The notes: generated by a model not told the origin, from the letters alone. Positions 36,870-45,903 are shown, counted from the first letter of the stretch. The stretch: DNA of 64,000 bases from Streptomyces zingiberis (GCF_012034935.1 NZ_JAATEN010000009.1:1-64000); one strand, 5' to 3'. Numbers and translations are program-made.

Positions 36870-38117
36870 TCAGCCCGCCCCGGGGCCGGCCGGGCGCAGG
36901 ACCACCGGCAGGGTGCGGTGCCCGTTGGAGATGAAGGAGGCGATGTGTCCCAGCTCCTCCGTGGGCCGGGCCAGCTCCATCTCCGGGAAGCGCTCGAAGA
37001 GCGCCGGAAGCGCGATCTCCGCCTCCAGCCGGGCCAGCGGGGCGCCCAGGCAGAAGTGCACCCCGTGGCCGAAGGCCAGATGCTCCTTGTTGACGCGGGT
37101 GAGGTCGAAGCCGGCGGCGTCCGGGCCGTGGTACGCGGGGTTGCGCCCGGCCGCCGCGTAGGCGGCGAGGATCGCCTCCCCCTTCCGGATGGTGACCTCG
37201 CCCGCCTGGATGTCCTCGACGGCGTAGCGCAGCGGCAGGCTGGCTATGGGCGCGTCGACCCGCAGCGTCTCCTCGATCACGTCGGACCAGGCCGCCCGGC
37301 CCTCGCGGACCAGGGCGAGCTGCTCGGGGTGGGTGAGCAGCAGGTGGATGGCGTTGTCCAGCAGGTTGACCGTCGTCTCGTGACCGGCGCTGATCACCAG
37401 CAGCAGGGTGTCGACCAGCTCGCCCTCGGTCAGCCGGGAGCCGTCCTCCTCGCGGTTGGAGATCAGCAGGCTGGTCAGGTCGTCGCCGGGGGTCTCCCGC
37501 TTCAGCGTCACCAGCTCGCCGAGCAGCGCGTGCAGCCCTTCGAAGGTGGCGGCCACCTCGGCCGCGTCGGCCGTGGTGTTGAAGACGCTGTCCACCAGGG
37601 TGCGGAGACGTTCCCGCATACCGGCGTCGGCCACGCCGAACAACTCGCAGATGACCTGGATGGGGATGGGGTAGCAGTACCCCTCCCGCAGGTCGGCCGT
37701 GCCGCCCGCCGGAACGGCCGCGAGCCGCTCGATCAGCTCCCCGGTCACCTCCTCGATGCGCGGGCGGAGCGCGGCCGTACGGCGCGCCGAGAACGCCGGG
37801 GCCACGAGCTTGCGGAGCCGCCGGTGGTCGGCGCCGTAGGCGGTGAACATGTTCGTCACCGCCACCCAGGTGAACAGCGGCCAGTCGGGGGTGATCTCGC
37901 CGTTGATCCAGGCCGGCCAGTGCTGCCGCGGGTCCTTGGAGACCCGCGGGTCCGTCAGCAGCTCCTTCAGCAGCGCCGGGTCACTTACTGCCCACGCCAC
38001 CACTTTGCCAGGGAGTTCCACCAGCCCGACCGGCCCCTGCTCCCTGACGCGGGCGGCTTCGCCGTGGATGTCGCTGCCGGTGGGGTCGATGACGAGGGGG
38101 CGGGTTGTGGTGTCCAT
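36870..38117 (-). CDS. Cytochrome P450 of the conservon (canonical)
   Basis: 415 aa. All P450 landmarks are present: I-helix A-G-H-E-T-T, K-helix E283-T-L-R286, and heme loop FGHGVHFCLGAPLAR with C356 as iron ligand. Last gene of the cvn operon, after an ExxR-less P450 whose 3' end overlaps it by 133 bp. From memory the S. coelicolor cvn9 (rar) operon also ends in two P450s and affects aerial growth and pigment production; this looks like the same type. Substrate unknown. ATG 38117 has TTGGAGA ahead. Confidence 0.9.
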   Translation of the reverse strand: MDTTTRPLVIDPTGSDIHGEAARVREQGPVGLVELPGKVVAWAVSDPALLKELLTDPRVSKDPRQHWPAWINGEITPDWPLFTWVAVTNMFTAYGADHRRLRKLVAPAFSARRTAALRPRIEEVTGELIERLAAVPAGGTADLREGYCYPIPIQVICELFGVADAGMRERLRTLVDSVFNTTADAAEVAATFEGLHALLGELVTLKRETPGDDLTSLLISNREEDGSRLTEGELVDTLLLVISAGHETTVNLLDNAIHLLLTHPEQLALVREGRAAWSDVIEETLRVDAPIASLPLRYAVEDIQAGEVTIRKGEAILAAYAAAGRNPAYHGPDAAGFDLTRVNKEHLAFGHGVHFCLGAPLARLEAEIALPALFERFPEMELARPTEELGHIASFISNGHRTLPVVLRPAGPGAG

Positions 38118-39436
38118 CCACTGTCTCCAAGAGTTCTCTCTGCGACCGCGGAGGCGGCGATCGGGGGGAAACGGACCGGAAGGGAGGCCAGCGCACGGTG
38201 GAAGGGCCCGTGACGCCAACTCAGCTGATCTACCCCGACCGCCAGTTCGATATCCGGAAGCCGATCGAGGAGTTTCTCCACCGCCACCGCGGCGATCAGC
38301 CGGGCCGGGTCCTTCGCCGGGCAGCCGTGCGGCCCGGCGCTCCACGCCAGATGCGCGCGGTTCCCCGCGCGCCGGTCGGAGACCAGCGAGGGGTCGTTGT
38401 TGGCGGACGCCAGGCTGATCAGCACCGGCTCGCCCGGACGGAGCAGGTGGTTGCCCAGCTCCTGCTCGTACAGCGGGAAGTGGACGCAGTAGTTGGCCAT
38501 GGGCGGGTCCGTCCACAGCACCTCGTCCAGCGCGTCCTCCACCGGCAGGGAGCCGCCCGCCAGGTCACCGGCGAAGCGGTCGTCGGCCAGCAGCAGCCGC
38601 AGCCCGTTGCAGATGAGGTTCTGCTGCGGCTCGGTGCCCGCGCCCATCAGCAGGATCAGCTGGTGGATCATCTCCTCGTCGGTGAGGCCGGCCGGGTGCG
38701 CCATCATCCAGGAGGTGATGTCCGGGCCCGGCTGGGACCGCTTGAGCGCCACCAGCTGGAAGACACTCTCGCCGAGGAGCTGGTTGCCCCTCTCGGCCTC
38801 CTCACCCTCGGAGTTGAAGATGGCGGACATGCCGGTGACCAGCTTCGCGCCGATCTCGGGGGGACAGCCGAAGAGCTGCTCGAAGACCAGCAGCGGCAGC
38901 TGCGCGCCGTACTCGGAGAGCAGGTCCGCCTCGCCGCGCGGGCCGAAGCGGTCGATGAGGGTGTCGGCGCTCTGCTCGACGTAGCTGCGGAGCGCGTTGG
39001 GGTCGACCCGCTCCAGACTGTCGTTGATCGCGCCGCGCAGCCGGGCGTGCTCCGCCCCGTCGGTCCACAGGGCGTTCGGCCGGTACATCATCATCGGCAC
39101 GACGGGGCTGTCGTCCGGGACCGTGCCGTCCGCCCGCGCGCGCCAGCGCCGCGAGTCCGCGGAGAACCGCTCGGGGCTGCGGAGCACGTCGAGGGCGGTC
39201 TCGTACGAGGTCACCAGCCACGCCTCGACGCCTTCGGCGAGTTCCACCGGAGCCACCGGCCCGTAGCGGCGCAGCCGGGCGTAGGTCGCGGCCGGGTCGG
39301 CGGCGAACGCGGGGCCGTAGAGGCGCTCGACGCCGGTGTCCACGCCGGACCGGGGGGGCCCGCCCGCCGCGTCGGCGTGGGCGGGACAGCCGGGCGGCGG
39401 CTGGGTCTGCTGCCCGGGGGATTGCGGGGTGGTCAC
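37985..39436 (-). CDS. CYP157-like cytochrome P450 lacking the ExxR motif
   Basis: 483 aa. The heme loop is AWSAGPHGCPAKDPARL with C372 as ligand. Where the K-helix should read ExxR it has E305-V-L-W308, so the arginine is replaced by tryptophan. This is the known hallmark of CYP157 (E-x-x-W), found in conservons. The I-helix reads MGAGTEPQQN, without the usual acid-Thr pair. GTG 39436 overlaps the cvnD stop (GTGA). About 44 C-terminal residues are encoded over the start of the next P450, ending at a TAA, a rare stop here. Confidence 0.9.
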   Translation of the reverse strand: MTTPQSPGQQTQPPPGCPAHADAAGGPPRSGVDTGVERLYGPAFAADPAATYARLRRYGPVAPVELAEGVEAWLVTSYETALDVLRSPERFSADSRRWRARADGTVPDDSPVVPMMMYRPNALWTDGAEHARLRGAINDSLERVDPNALRSYVEQSADTLIDRFGPRGEADLLSEYGAQLPLLVFEQLFGCPPEIGAKLVTGMSAIFNSEGEEAERGNQLLGESVFQLVALKRSQPGPDITSWMMAHPAGLTDEEMIHQLILLMGAGTEPQQNLICNGLRLLLADDRFAGDLAGGSLPVEDALDEVLWTDPPMANYCVHFPLYEQELGNHLLRPGEPVLISLASANNDPSLVSDRRAGNRAHLAWSAGPHGCPAKDPARLIAAVAVEKLLDRLPDIELAVGVDQLSWRHGPFHRALASLPVRFPPIAASAVAERTLGDSGWTPQPAPSSSTPPAATSTAKPPASGSRGRSGWWNSLAKWWRGQ

Positions 39437-40032
39437 ATGCTCTCCTGCGCGAGACGGGTCTGGAGGTACTGGACGAGGGCGATCAGGGCGTGCGTGGAGG
39501 AGACGGGGTCCCGCGCGTCACACGTGATCAGCGGGGTCTCCGGGAGGAGGTCGAGCGCCTCACGGATCTCCGTGTCGGGGTACCCGGGAGCGTCGTCGAA
39601 GCGGTTGACCGCCACGGCGTAGGGGACCCCGTGCTCCTCCAGCAGTCCCATGACGTCGAAGGACTGGTCGAGCCTGCGGGTGTCGGCGAGCACCAGCGCG
39701 CCCAGGGCGCCATGGGTCATGTCCCGCCACAGGCGGGTGAACCGCTTCTGGCCCGGGGCGCCGAAGAGGTAGAGCACCAGGTCCTCGCTGAGCGTCAGCC
39801 GGCCGAAGTCCATGGCCACGGTGGTGGTGGACTTCTGGGGCACACCGGCGAGGTCGTCGATGTGCGCGCCGGCCTCCGACAGCGTCTCCTCGGTGCGCAG
39901 CGGCTTGATCTCCGAGAGGGTGCCCACGAAGGTGGTCTTGCCGACGGCGAAGTGCCCGACGATCAGGATCTTGGCCGTGGTACTGACCGTGTCCGGGAGG
40001 TATACGTGGTCAGAGGCGAGCACGGAGCCCAT
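39433..40032 (-). CDS. cvnD: Conservon small GTPase CvnD
   Basis: 199 aa. A Ras-like/MglA-type GTPase: P-loop GHFAVGKTT, switch region with STTTVAMDFGRL, GAPGQKRF (G3, where DxxG has become GxPG), and VNRFD (G4). In conservons it is the G-protein-like switch. It overlaps cvnC by 23 bp, and AGGAGG precedes ATG 40032. Confidence 0.92.
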   Translation of the reverse strand: MGSVLASDHVYLPDTVSTTAKILIVGHFAVGKTTFVGTLSEIKPLRTEETLSEAGAHIDDLAGVPQKSTTTVAMDFGRLTLSEDLVLYLFGAPGQKRFTRLWRDMTHGALGALVLADTRRLDQSFDVMGLLEEHGVPYAVAVNRFDDAPGYPDTEIREALDLLPETPLITCDARDPVSSTHALIALVQYLQTRLAQESM

Positions 40033-40369
40033 CGAGCACCTCCTGCAAGAGCTGGGCCTGGGGGAGTTCCGCCCGCGGTACCGGGGCGCGGGCGGTGATG
40101 TGACCACTGTCGATCAGGTCGCTGAGCAGGACCTTGGTGACGCTGATCGCCAGGTCCAGATGGCCCGCCACCTCCGCGACGGAGAGCGCCCCGCCCCGGC
40201 AGAGGTCCATCAGCCGCCGCTTCTCCGGACTCAGCCCCGCCAGGGGCCGGTCGGTCATGGCCATGACCAGCGTGACCAGGTCCAGAGTGTTGCGCGTCGG
40301 GTGCGCGCGACCGTCCGTCACCACGTACGGACGTACCAGTCCCCGCTCCTTCCTGCGGGGCGGGCTCAT
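40010..40369 (-). CDS. cvnC: Conservon DUF742 protein CvnC
   Basis: 119 aa with the DUF742 features RPYVVTDGRAHP and a winged-helix-like LSPEKRRLMDLCRGGALSVA followed by VAGHLDLAISVTKVLLSDLI. Probably an adaptor between CvnA/B and the GTPase. ATGA overlap with cvnB; 23-bp overlap with cvnD. Confidence 0.92.
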   Translation of the reverse strand: MSPPRRKERGLVRPYVVTDGRAHPTRNTLDLVTLVMAMTDRPLAGLSPEKRRLMDLCRGGALSVAEVAGHLDLAISVTKVLLSDLIDSGHITARAPVPRAELPQAQLLQEVLDGLRARL

Positions 40370-40791
40370 ACCGGCCTGCCGGCGTGGTGGACGGCGTCCT
40401 GGCGGGGCGGACTGGTCAGCTCCTTGCCGAGCCGGTCGACCAGCTTGTGCATCCGGTAGGTGACGGCCTCCATGTCCACCTCGGGGGAGGCGGACACCGC
40501 GAGGTAGGCGCCGGTGCCGGCGGCCACCAGGAAGACGTAGCCGTCACTGAACTCGACCAGCGTCTGCTGCCAGGGGGACTCCTCCCGGGCGCAGAACTCG
40601 GCCGTGGAGCGGCTGATGGACTGAAGGCCCGAGAGCGCCGCCGCCTGGCGGTCCGCCTCGTCCCGGCTGATCCCCTCGGAATGGGCCCGGAGCATGCCGT
40701 CCGCGGAGAGCAGGATGGCGTGCCGGGCCTCGGGCACGTTGAGCAGGTCGTCGAGCATCCAGCCCAGATCGTTGACCGTACGAGAGTTCAT
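40366..40791 (-). CDS. cvnB: Conservon roadblock/LC7 protein CvnB
   Basis: 141 aa, roadblock/LC7 fold: LGWMLDDLLNVPEARHAILL, then DGMLRAHSEG, and AAGTGAYLAVSASPEVDMEA. Roadblock proteins act as regulators or GTPase-activating partners of MglA-like GTPases, here presumably CvnD. ATGA overlaps join it to cvnA and cvnC. Confidence 0.93.
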   Translation of the reverse strand: MNSRTVNDLGWMLDDLLNVPEARHAILLSADGMLRAHSEGISRDEADRQAAALSGLQSISRSTAEFCAREESPWQQTLVEFSDGYVFLVAAGTGAYLAVSASPEVDMEAVTYRMHKLVDRLGKELTSPPRQDAVHHAGRPV

Positions 40792-42182
40792 TCCTGCGTG
40801 GTCCCTTCATCGTCCGGGGAGGGGAGACGGCCGGAGCGGGTGCCGCGCGCGAAGGCGCTCATCCGGGAGGCGGTCTCGTGTGCCGGGCGGGCGGCCGGCG
40901 CGTCGGTGTCCTGCTGCGCCGCGTCACCACGGGTGGCGGCGACGTGCTCCGGCACGGGCGCACGGCGACGGCGCTTGGGCAGGCCGAGAGCGGTGGCGGC
41001 GGGCGCGGGCCCGGGCTCCTCCGGCCGGTCGGTCGCGGACCGTACGGGTTCGGGCCGTACGGGCTCGGACCGCTCGGCGGCGGCGGGGCGGGCGGGCGCG
41101 GCCTGTGGCGCGGCCGGAGCCGGCCGGGGCGCCGCAGCGGGGGCGGGGGTGGGGTGGGTCCCGGCCGTGGCCGGGTGGTCGGCGTTCACGCTCGTGAGCA
41201 GCTCCTTGGGGAGGAACACCACGGCGCGGACACCTCCGTAGGGTGACCGGGTGTCCACGGACACGGTGAATCCGTACCGGGCCGCGAGTACGCCGATCAC
41301 GGCGAAGCCGAACTGGGGCGGATCGCCCAGCCGGTTGATGTCGATGTCCTGGCGTCCGGCGAGGAGCATGGACGCCTTCTGGATCTCCCGGCTGTCCATG
41401 CCGACACCGGCGTCGTCGATCACGATGGCGGTGCCGTTGTGCGCGGGGCGCAGCGTGACCTCGACCTGGGTGTTGGGCTGTGAGTGGCGCGCGGCGTTGT
41501 CGAGCAGCTCGGCGACCGTGAGCACCACGGGTTCCACGGCCCGGCTCACCACGGCCAGATCGACCTGGGCGCTCACCTCGACGCGCCGGTAGTCACGGAT
41601 CCGCGACTTCGCGCCGCGGACGACGTCGACCAGCGGCGAGGCGGCGCGCTGCCGGCCCGGCCAGGAGCCGCAGAGGACGGCGATGCCCTGGGCACGCCGC
41701 CCGAACTGGGCATTCGCGTGGTCGATCTCCAGCAGGTCCTGGAGCACATGAGGGCTGTCGTGGTTGTCCTGCATGTCGGTGATGGCGAGCTGCTGCTCGT
41801 TCGCCAGACCCTGAAGGGCGCGCATCGACGCCTTCAGCGCGGCCTTCGCCGACTGGTCGGCGCGGGAACGCGCGCGGTCGGCGGCGCTGCTGAACAGGTC
41901 GATCACGGTCTGCAGGGACTCGGCGAAGGAGGTGCCGGCCAGCCGGTCGTGCAGCAGGCCGGGCAGCGCCCCCGGCTGATGCTGCGAGGACTGCAGGGCT
42001 GGGAGGCGGACCTCCACCAGATGCCGGGCCTCTTGGTCACGGGCGCGGAGCCCGTCCTCCAGTGCCGTCGCGTGCCTGCGGAGCGCCCGGGTGATGCCGT
42101 GCTGACGGAGCAGCAGGACCAGGGCGGCGACCAGGCCGGCGACGAGGCACCAGAAGACGACCTCCGGTGCGAATTGGGTCAT
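40788..42182 (-). CDS. cvnA: Conservon sensor histidine-kinase-like ATPase CvnA
   Basis: 464 aa. One N-terminal transmembrane helix (about 7-25), a helical dimer region, then a GHKL ATPase domain: ELLDNAARHSQP (N box), VIDDAGVGMD (G1) and FGFAVIGVLAARYGFTVSVD. A Pro/Ala/Arg-rich tail of about 120 residues follows. No standard H-box phosphoacceptor was seen, so it may signal by conformational change rather than phosphorelay (inference). First gene of the cvn operon, ATG 42182 with GAGGA ahead. Confidence 0.92.
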   Translation of the reverse strand: MTQFAPEVVFWCLVAGLVAALVLLLRQHGITRALRRHATALEDGLRARDQEARHLVEVRLPALQSSQHQPGALPGLLHDRLAGTSFAESLQTVIDLFSSAADRARSRADQSAKAALKASMRALQGLANEQQLAITDMQDNHDSPHVLQDLLEIDHANAQFGRRAQGIAVLCGSWPGRQRAASPLVDVVRGAKSRIRDYRRVEVSAQVDLAVVSRAVEPVVLTVAELLDNAARHSQPNTQVEVTLRPAHNGTAIVIDDAGVGMDSREIQKASMLLAGRQDIDINRLGDPPQFGFAVIGVLAARYGFTVSVDTRSPYGGVRAVVFLPKELLTSVNADHPATAGTHPTPAPAAAPRPAPAAPQAAPARPAAAERSEPVRPEPVRSATDRPEEPGPAPAATALGLPKRRRRAPVPEHVAATRGDAAQQDTDAPAARPAHETASRMSAFARGTRSGRLPSPDDEGTTQE

Positions 42183-42620
42183 CGGATCCTCGTTCTCGGG
42201 GGGCGAGGGCAGACCGGGGGAGATGCGACGACGGGCGACCGCCGGCACCCGAGCCCGCCCGGATCCGCGCAGGGGAGTACCGGCGGACGACACACGGGAG
42301 ATGGTGGCCCCGCTGTCGGCGTCCGCCACGGAATGCTGATGTGGTCATCATCTTAATCATGGAAGCGGAAGCCAAGTCGCACTGCGTTCCGTGAAGTTGA
42401 CGTAGAGAGAAATAGCCGCCGCACATGCGTGTTACCAGACGTAATGCCTGGTCCGTCAGGGTCCGTCAAACTCCACCCGAGGGGGGCGCCGTGGGGCGGA
42501 GTGCCCCCCTCCCGGCAGGATGCGCGCTTCCTCCTACCGCCGGGCTCCCTCCGGCACGGATCCGCCCGCGCCCGCCGGGCCCACCGTCCGGGGCTCCGGA
42601 CGAGAGGGAATACTGGCCCC
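42183..42620. other. AT-rich divergent promoter region of the conservon and flavin reductase
   Basis: 438 bp. The stretch 42330-42470 is markedly less GC-rich than its surroundings, as expected of a regulated promoter. GTCCGTCA occurs twice exactly 10 bp apart (42451-42458 and 42461-42468), and CCAG/CTGG arms lie just left of it. The cvnA transcript is likely to start here. Confidence 0.5.
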
Positions 42621-43238
42621 ATGCGTATCGACTTCGACCCCGCCGACCTCGGCCGGAACCGGCTCTACTCGCTGCTGAACGCGGTGGTCGTGCCCCGCCC
42701 CATCGCCTGGGTCTCCACCACCTCGGCGGACGGCGTCGACAACCTCGCCCCGCACTCGTACTTCACCATCTCCTGCGTGGCGCCGCCCGTCGTCCAGTTC
42801 ACCTCCGTGGGACGCAAGGACTCGCTGCGCAACATCGAGCGGACCGGCACCTTCGTGGTCAACCTCGCTCCCGAGCCGCTCTTCGAGCAGATCAACGCCA
42901 CCGCCACCGACTTCCCGCACGGCGTGTCCGAGTTCGACGCGGTCGGCGTCGCCCGGGAGCCGAGCCTCAAGGTGGCACCCCCGCGGGTGGCCGGGTCGCC
43001 CGCCGTGCTGGAGTGCGAGCTGCACAGCACCGTCCGGCTGGGGGACTCCACGGTGGTCTTCGGCCGCGTCGTGCACGCGGCCGTCTCCGAGGACATGCTG
43101 GTCGACGGCCACCCCGAGGTGACACGGCTGCGGCCGCTCACCCGGCTCGGCAAGGACGAGTGGGGCACCCTCGGCGAGGTCCGGGAGATCTCCCGCGTCC
43201 GGTACGCCGACCGGCCCACGCCGGAGGGCGGCGCGTAA
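42621..43238 (+). CDS. Flavin reductase-like FMN-binding protein
   Basis: 205 aa. The split-barrel flavin reductase fold: VVVPRPIAWVSTTSADGVDN, LAPHSYFTISCVAPPVVQF, RKDSLRNIERTGTFVVNL. Members reduce or bind FMN for a partner oxygenase, or act alone. No oxygenase gene is adjacent except the divergent P450 operon, whose electron source it could be (weak inference). ATG 42621 has GAGGG ahead. Confidence 0.9.
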   Translation: MRIDFDPADLGRNRLYSLLNAVVVPRPIAWVSTTSADGVDNLAPHSYFTISCVAPPVVQFTSVGRKDSLRNIERTGTFVVNLAPEPLFEQINATATDFPHGVSEFDAVGVAREPSLKVAPPRVAGSPAVLECELHSTVRLGDSTVVFGRVVHAAVSEDMLVDGHPEVTRLRPLTRLGKDEWGTLGEVREISRVRYADRPTPEGGA

Positions 43239-43360
43239 GACCGGGGATGCCGGCCGCGTTCACGGCTCCGTGACCCGGGCGGCCGTACCGGGCTGTCGTC
43301 CGCCCCGCTCCGGGGTGAGGCTGCCCTCAGGGGGCGTCACCGAGGCGCAGGGAGACCCCG

Positions 43361-44686
43361 TTGAACGGTGGACACGGCAGTCGCGGCAGTCACGGCGGAT
43401 ACCGCCGTCACGGCGGACACGGCGGGTGGCCGGAGCGGACCGGCGGGCGGCCGCTGGGACCGGCCGGTCCCGTCCGCCCCCGGTGGCCGGTCCGGACGGG
43501 CCTGTACCTCGGCGCGCTCGCCGCCGTGGTGCTGGCGTCCTGCACGGCACGGTCCGCCCTGCCCGGCAGCGGGGCGGGCGGTGGGCCGGGCCCGGGGAAC
43601 GGGGCCGCGGCGGCCGGGCGCACCGCCTTCACGGTGCTGGCGTCCGGGGACGTCATCCCCTACCCGTCCGTCATCGAGCAGGCCCGCCGCGATGCCGGTG
43701 GTGGTGCCGGTGAGAGCGGGCCTTCCGGTACCGGCGCGCCGGGAGCGGGCCGGGCCGGTCCCGCGGGGGCCGTGGACCACGACTTCCGGCGCATCCTCGC
43801 CGGCGTCCGGCCCGCCGTGTCCGCCGCCGATGTGGCGGTGTGCCATCTGGAGACACCGCTGGGGCCCGAGGAGGGCCCGTTCACCGGCTACCCCCTCTTC
43901 CGCTCCCCGCCCCAGCTCGCCGAAGGGCTGCGGGACACCGGTTACGACACCTGCTCCACATCCTCCAACCACACCCTCGACGACGGGTTCGCCGGTGTCC
44001 GGCGCACCCTGGACGCCCTGGACCGGGCCGGGGTCCGCCACGCGGGCTCGGCGCGCGGGGCCGCCGAGGCGCGCCGCCCCGCCCGGCTCCGGGCCGGCGG
44101 CGCGGAGATCGCCCATCTGGCCTACACCTACGGCACCAACGGCATACCTCTGCCCGGGGGCCGGACGTGGGCCGTGAACCTGCTCGACCCGGACCGGGTG
44201 GTCGCCGACGCCCGGGCGGCGCGCCGGGCCGGTGCCGACGTCGTCCTGGTCAGCCTGCACTGGGGCACCGAGTGGCAGCAGGAGCCGGACGCCGCCCAGC
44301 GGTCCCTGGCCCGCCGGCTCACCGCGGCCCGCACCGGTGGCCGTCCCGACATCGACCTGCTGATCGGCACGCACAACCACGTGCCGCAGCCGTACGAGAA
44401 GGTGGGCGGCACCTGGGTGGTCTACGGCCTCGGCGACCAGGTCGCCAGCTTCGTGCCCGCCAAGTTCCGCGGGAACGAGGGTTCGATGGCCAGATTCACC
44501 TTCGTTCCCGAGGGTGACCGCTGGACCGTGCGGAAGGCCGAGTTCCTCCCCGTCCACTCCGACACCGGGCCGCCGTTCCGGGTGGTCACCGCCACCGCCG
44601 GCCGGTTCCCGGAGGTCCGGGACCGGGTGCGCCGGGCCGTCCTCAGCCGTGGCGCGGCGGCGGACGGCCTCACGGAGGGCCGCTGA
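43361..44686 (+). CDS. CapA-family (PGA_cap) putative lipoprotein
   Basis: 441 aa. A Gly/His-rich cytosolic lead precedes a hydrophobic segment and lipobox-like LASC (about residues 57-60). The CapA domain begins FTVLASGDVIPYPSVI and contains AVCHLETPLG, SSNHTLDDG, VSLHWGTEW and IGTHNHVPQPYE, with the conserved metal and Asn/His residues. CapA proteins act in poly-gamma-glutamate capsule assembly, but Streptomyces members are mostly uncharacterised. The start is a TTG at 43361; no better start is apparent. Confidence 0.85.
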   Translation: MNGGHGSRGSHGGYRRHGGHGGWPERTGGRPLGPAGPVRPRWPVRTGLYLGALAAVVLASCTARSALPGSGAGGGPGPGNGAAAAGRTAFTVLASGDVIPYPSVIEQARRDAGGGAGESGPSGTGAPGAGRAGPAGAVDHDFRRILAGVRPAVSAADVAVCHLETPLGPEEGPFTGYPLFRSPPQLAEGLRDTGYDTCSTSSNHTLDDGFAGVRRTLDALDRAGVRHAGSARGAAEARRPARLRAGGAEIAHLAYTYGTNGIPLPGGRTWAVNLLDPDRVVADARAARRAGADVVLVSLHWGTEWQQEPDAAQRSLARRLTAARTGGRPDIDLLIGTHNHVPQPYEKVGGTWVVYGLGDQVASFVPAKFRGNEGSMARFTFVPEGDRWTVRKAEFLPVHSDTGPPFRVVTATAGRFPEVRDRVRRAVLSRGAAADGLTEGR

Positions 44687-44742
44687 GACCGGCCGGTCCC
44701 GTCCGCCGCGGTCCGCCGCGCCCCCTGCGGCCACCCCGCGGG

Positions 44743-45903
44743 TCACGCGCGTTGCACCAGTTCCATGTAGCGCTTCCAGTCCCAGTACGGCCCCGGGTCG
44801 GTGTGGTCGTTGCCCGGGACCTCCCCGTGACCGACGATGTGCGCCCGGTCCTTGGGGATGCCGTGGGTCTCGCAGAGGTACGCGGTGAGCGCCGCGGACG
44901 AGCGGTACATGACGTCGGTGAACCATTTCGCGTCGTTGATCCAGCCCTCGTGCTCGATGCCCAGGGAGCGCGCGTTGGCCTGCCGGGCGTGGTAGGCGGT
45001 GTCCGCGTCCCGCACCGACTGGGTCACCGCGCCGTCCGAGGAGCGCACCACGTAGTGGGCGCTGACCTGGGAGGACGGATCGCGGAACCAGCTCACCGTG
45101 CCCTCGTAGGTGCCCTGCGCGACATGCACCACGACGGTGTCGATCCGGGCGGTGCGCCCCTTGCGGTAGTTGGCGGGATCGGCGGGGACCCAGCGGGCGG
45201 ACGGGTAGTCACGGGCCGTGACCGGTGCCCTCCGGGCCTTGTCCGCCGGCTCCTCCCCGGGGACGCCCTCCGGCCCCGGCCCGGGCGTCCCGGCGTAGGG
45301 GCCGCGCTCCGGCCGTACCTCCTGCCCGGGAGTGACGACGGCCTCGCCGTCCGGGGTGCGGGCCCGCACCCCCTCGGCCAGGATCTGGTAGACGGTGTCG
45401 GCGTAGAAGCGGGCCCCGGTGCCGGGCTGCGCGCCGCCGTACCGGGCGACCGCCGGGTACCAGGCGGCGGCCCGGTGCCGCCGCTCCTCGCCCAGCCCGG
45501 CCTCGTCGGCGTAGGAGTCCAGGACCGCGGCGCCGCCCCGGATGTTGGCGGCGTCGTCGGTGCGCAGTTCCTCCTCGGGGGTGCCGGTCAGCTCGGACGC
45601 GCGCTCCAGGGTGTGCCCCCGCGCGTCGCCCACCAGGTGCATCACGCCGTACCCGCCGGCGTGGCTGGGCTCGCCGTCGTGCCCGTCGAGCCGTGTCTCC
45701 GCGTAGGCGAGGGCCACGAGGAGGTCCCGGGGGACGCCGAACTCGTCCGCGGCCCGGGAGAACGCCTCGTTCACCGGGCCGTGCGTGTTCGGGGTCGCGG
45801 GCGAGGCGGTGGCGCCGGCGGGGACGGTGAGGGTGAGGACCGTGGCGACGGCGGTGCCGAGCAGGACGTGGCGGCCGGGTCGCCGGGGGGAGCCGGGATG
45901 CAT
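44743..45903 (-). CDS. Secreted cell-wall hydrolase: lysozyme/SLT-like domain plus N-acetylmuramoyl-L-alanine amidase
   Basis: 386 aa. A signal peptide (HVLLGTAVATVLTLTVPAGA, cut near residue 34) leads to a transglycosylase-like domain (about 42-150) with E69 in ALAYAETRLD and GGYGVMHL, as in SLT enzymes. After a Pro/Gly linker comes an Amidase_2 domain (about 225-386): VVVHVAQG, IEHEG and HIVGHGEVPGNDHTDPG, giving the zinc ligands. It would cut both glycan and peptide links of peptidoglycan. ATG 45903 has GAGAGGAAG ahead. Its tail is close to the convergent CapA gene. Confidence 0.87.
   Translation of the reverse strand: MHPGSPRRPGRHVLLGTAVATVLTLTVPAGATASPATPNTHGPVNEAFSRAADEFGVPRDLLVALAYAETRLDGHDGEPSHAGGYGVMHLVGDARGHTLERASELTGTPEEELRTDDAANIRGGAAVLDSYADEAGLGEERRHRAAAWYPAVARYGGAQPGTGARFYADTVYQILAEGVRARTPDGEAVVTPGQEVRPERGPYAGTPGPGPEGVPGEEPADKARRAPVTARDYPSARWVPADPANYRKGRTARIDTVVVHVAQGTYEGTVSWFRDPSSQVSAHYVVRSSDGAVTQSVRDADTAYHARQANARSLGIEHEGWINDAKWFTDVMYRSSAALTAYLCETHGIPKDRAHIVGHGEVPGNDHTDPGPYWDWKRYMELVQRA

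Noticed and set aside
37985..39436. ExxR-less P450 as a pseudogene
   Set aside because: The frame is intact, the heme loop is complete, and the E-x-x-W change is the known hallmark of CYP157 in conservons.
36870..42182. Conservon plus P450s as part of a secondary-metabolite cluster
   Set aside because: No polyketide, peptide or terpene synthase genes are near; the arrangement is the standard cvn type.
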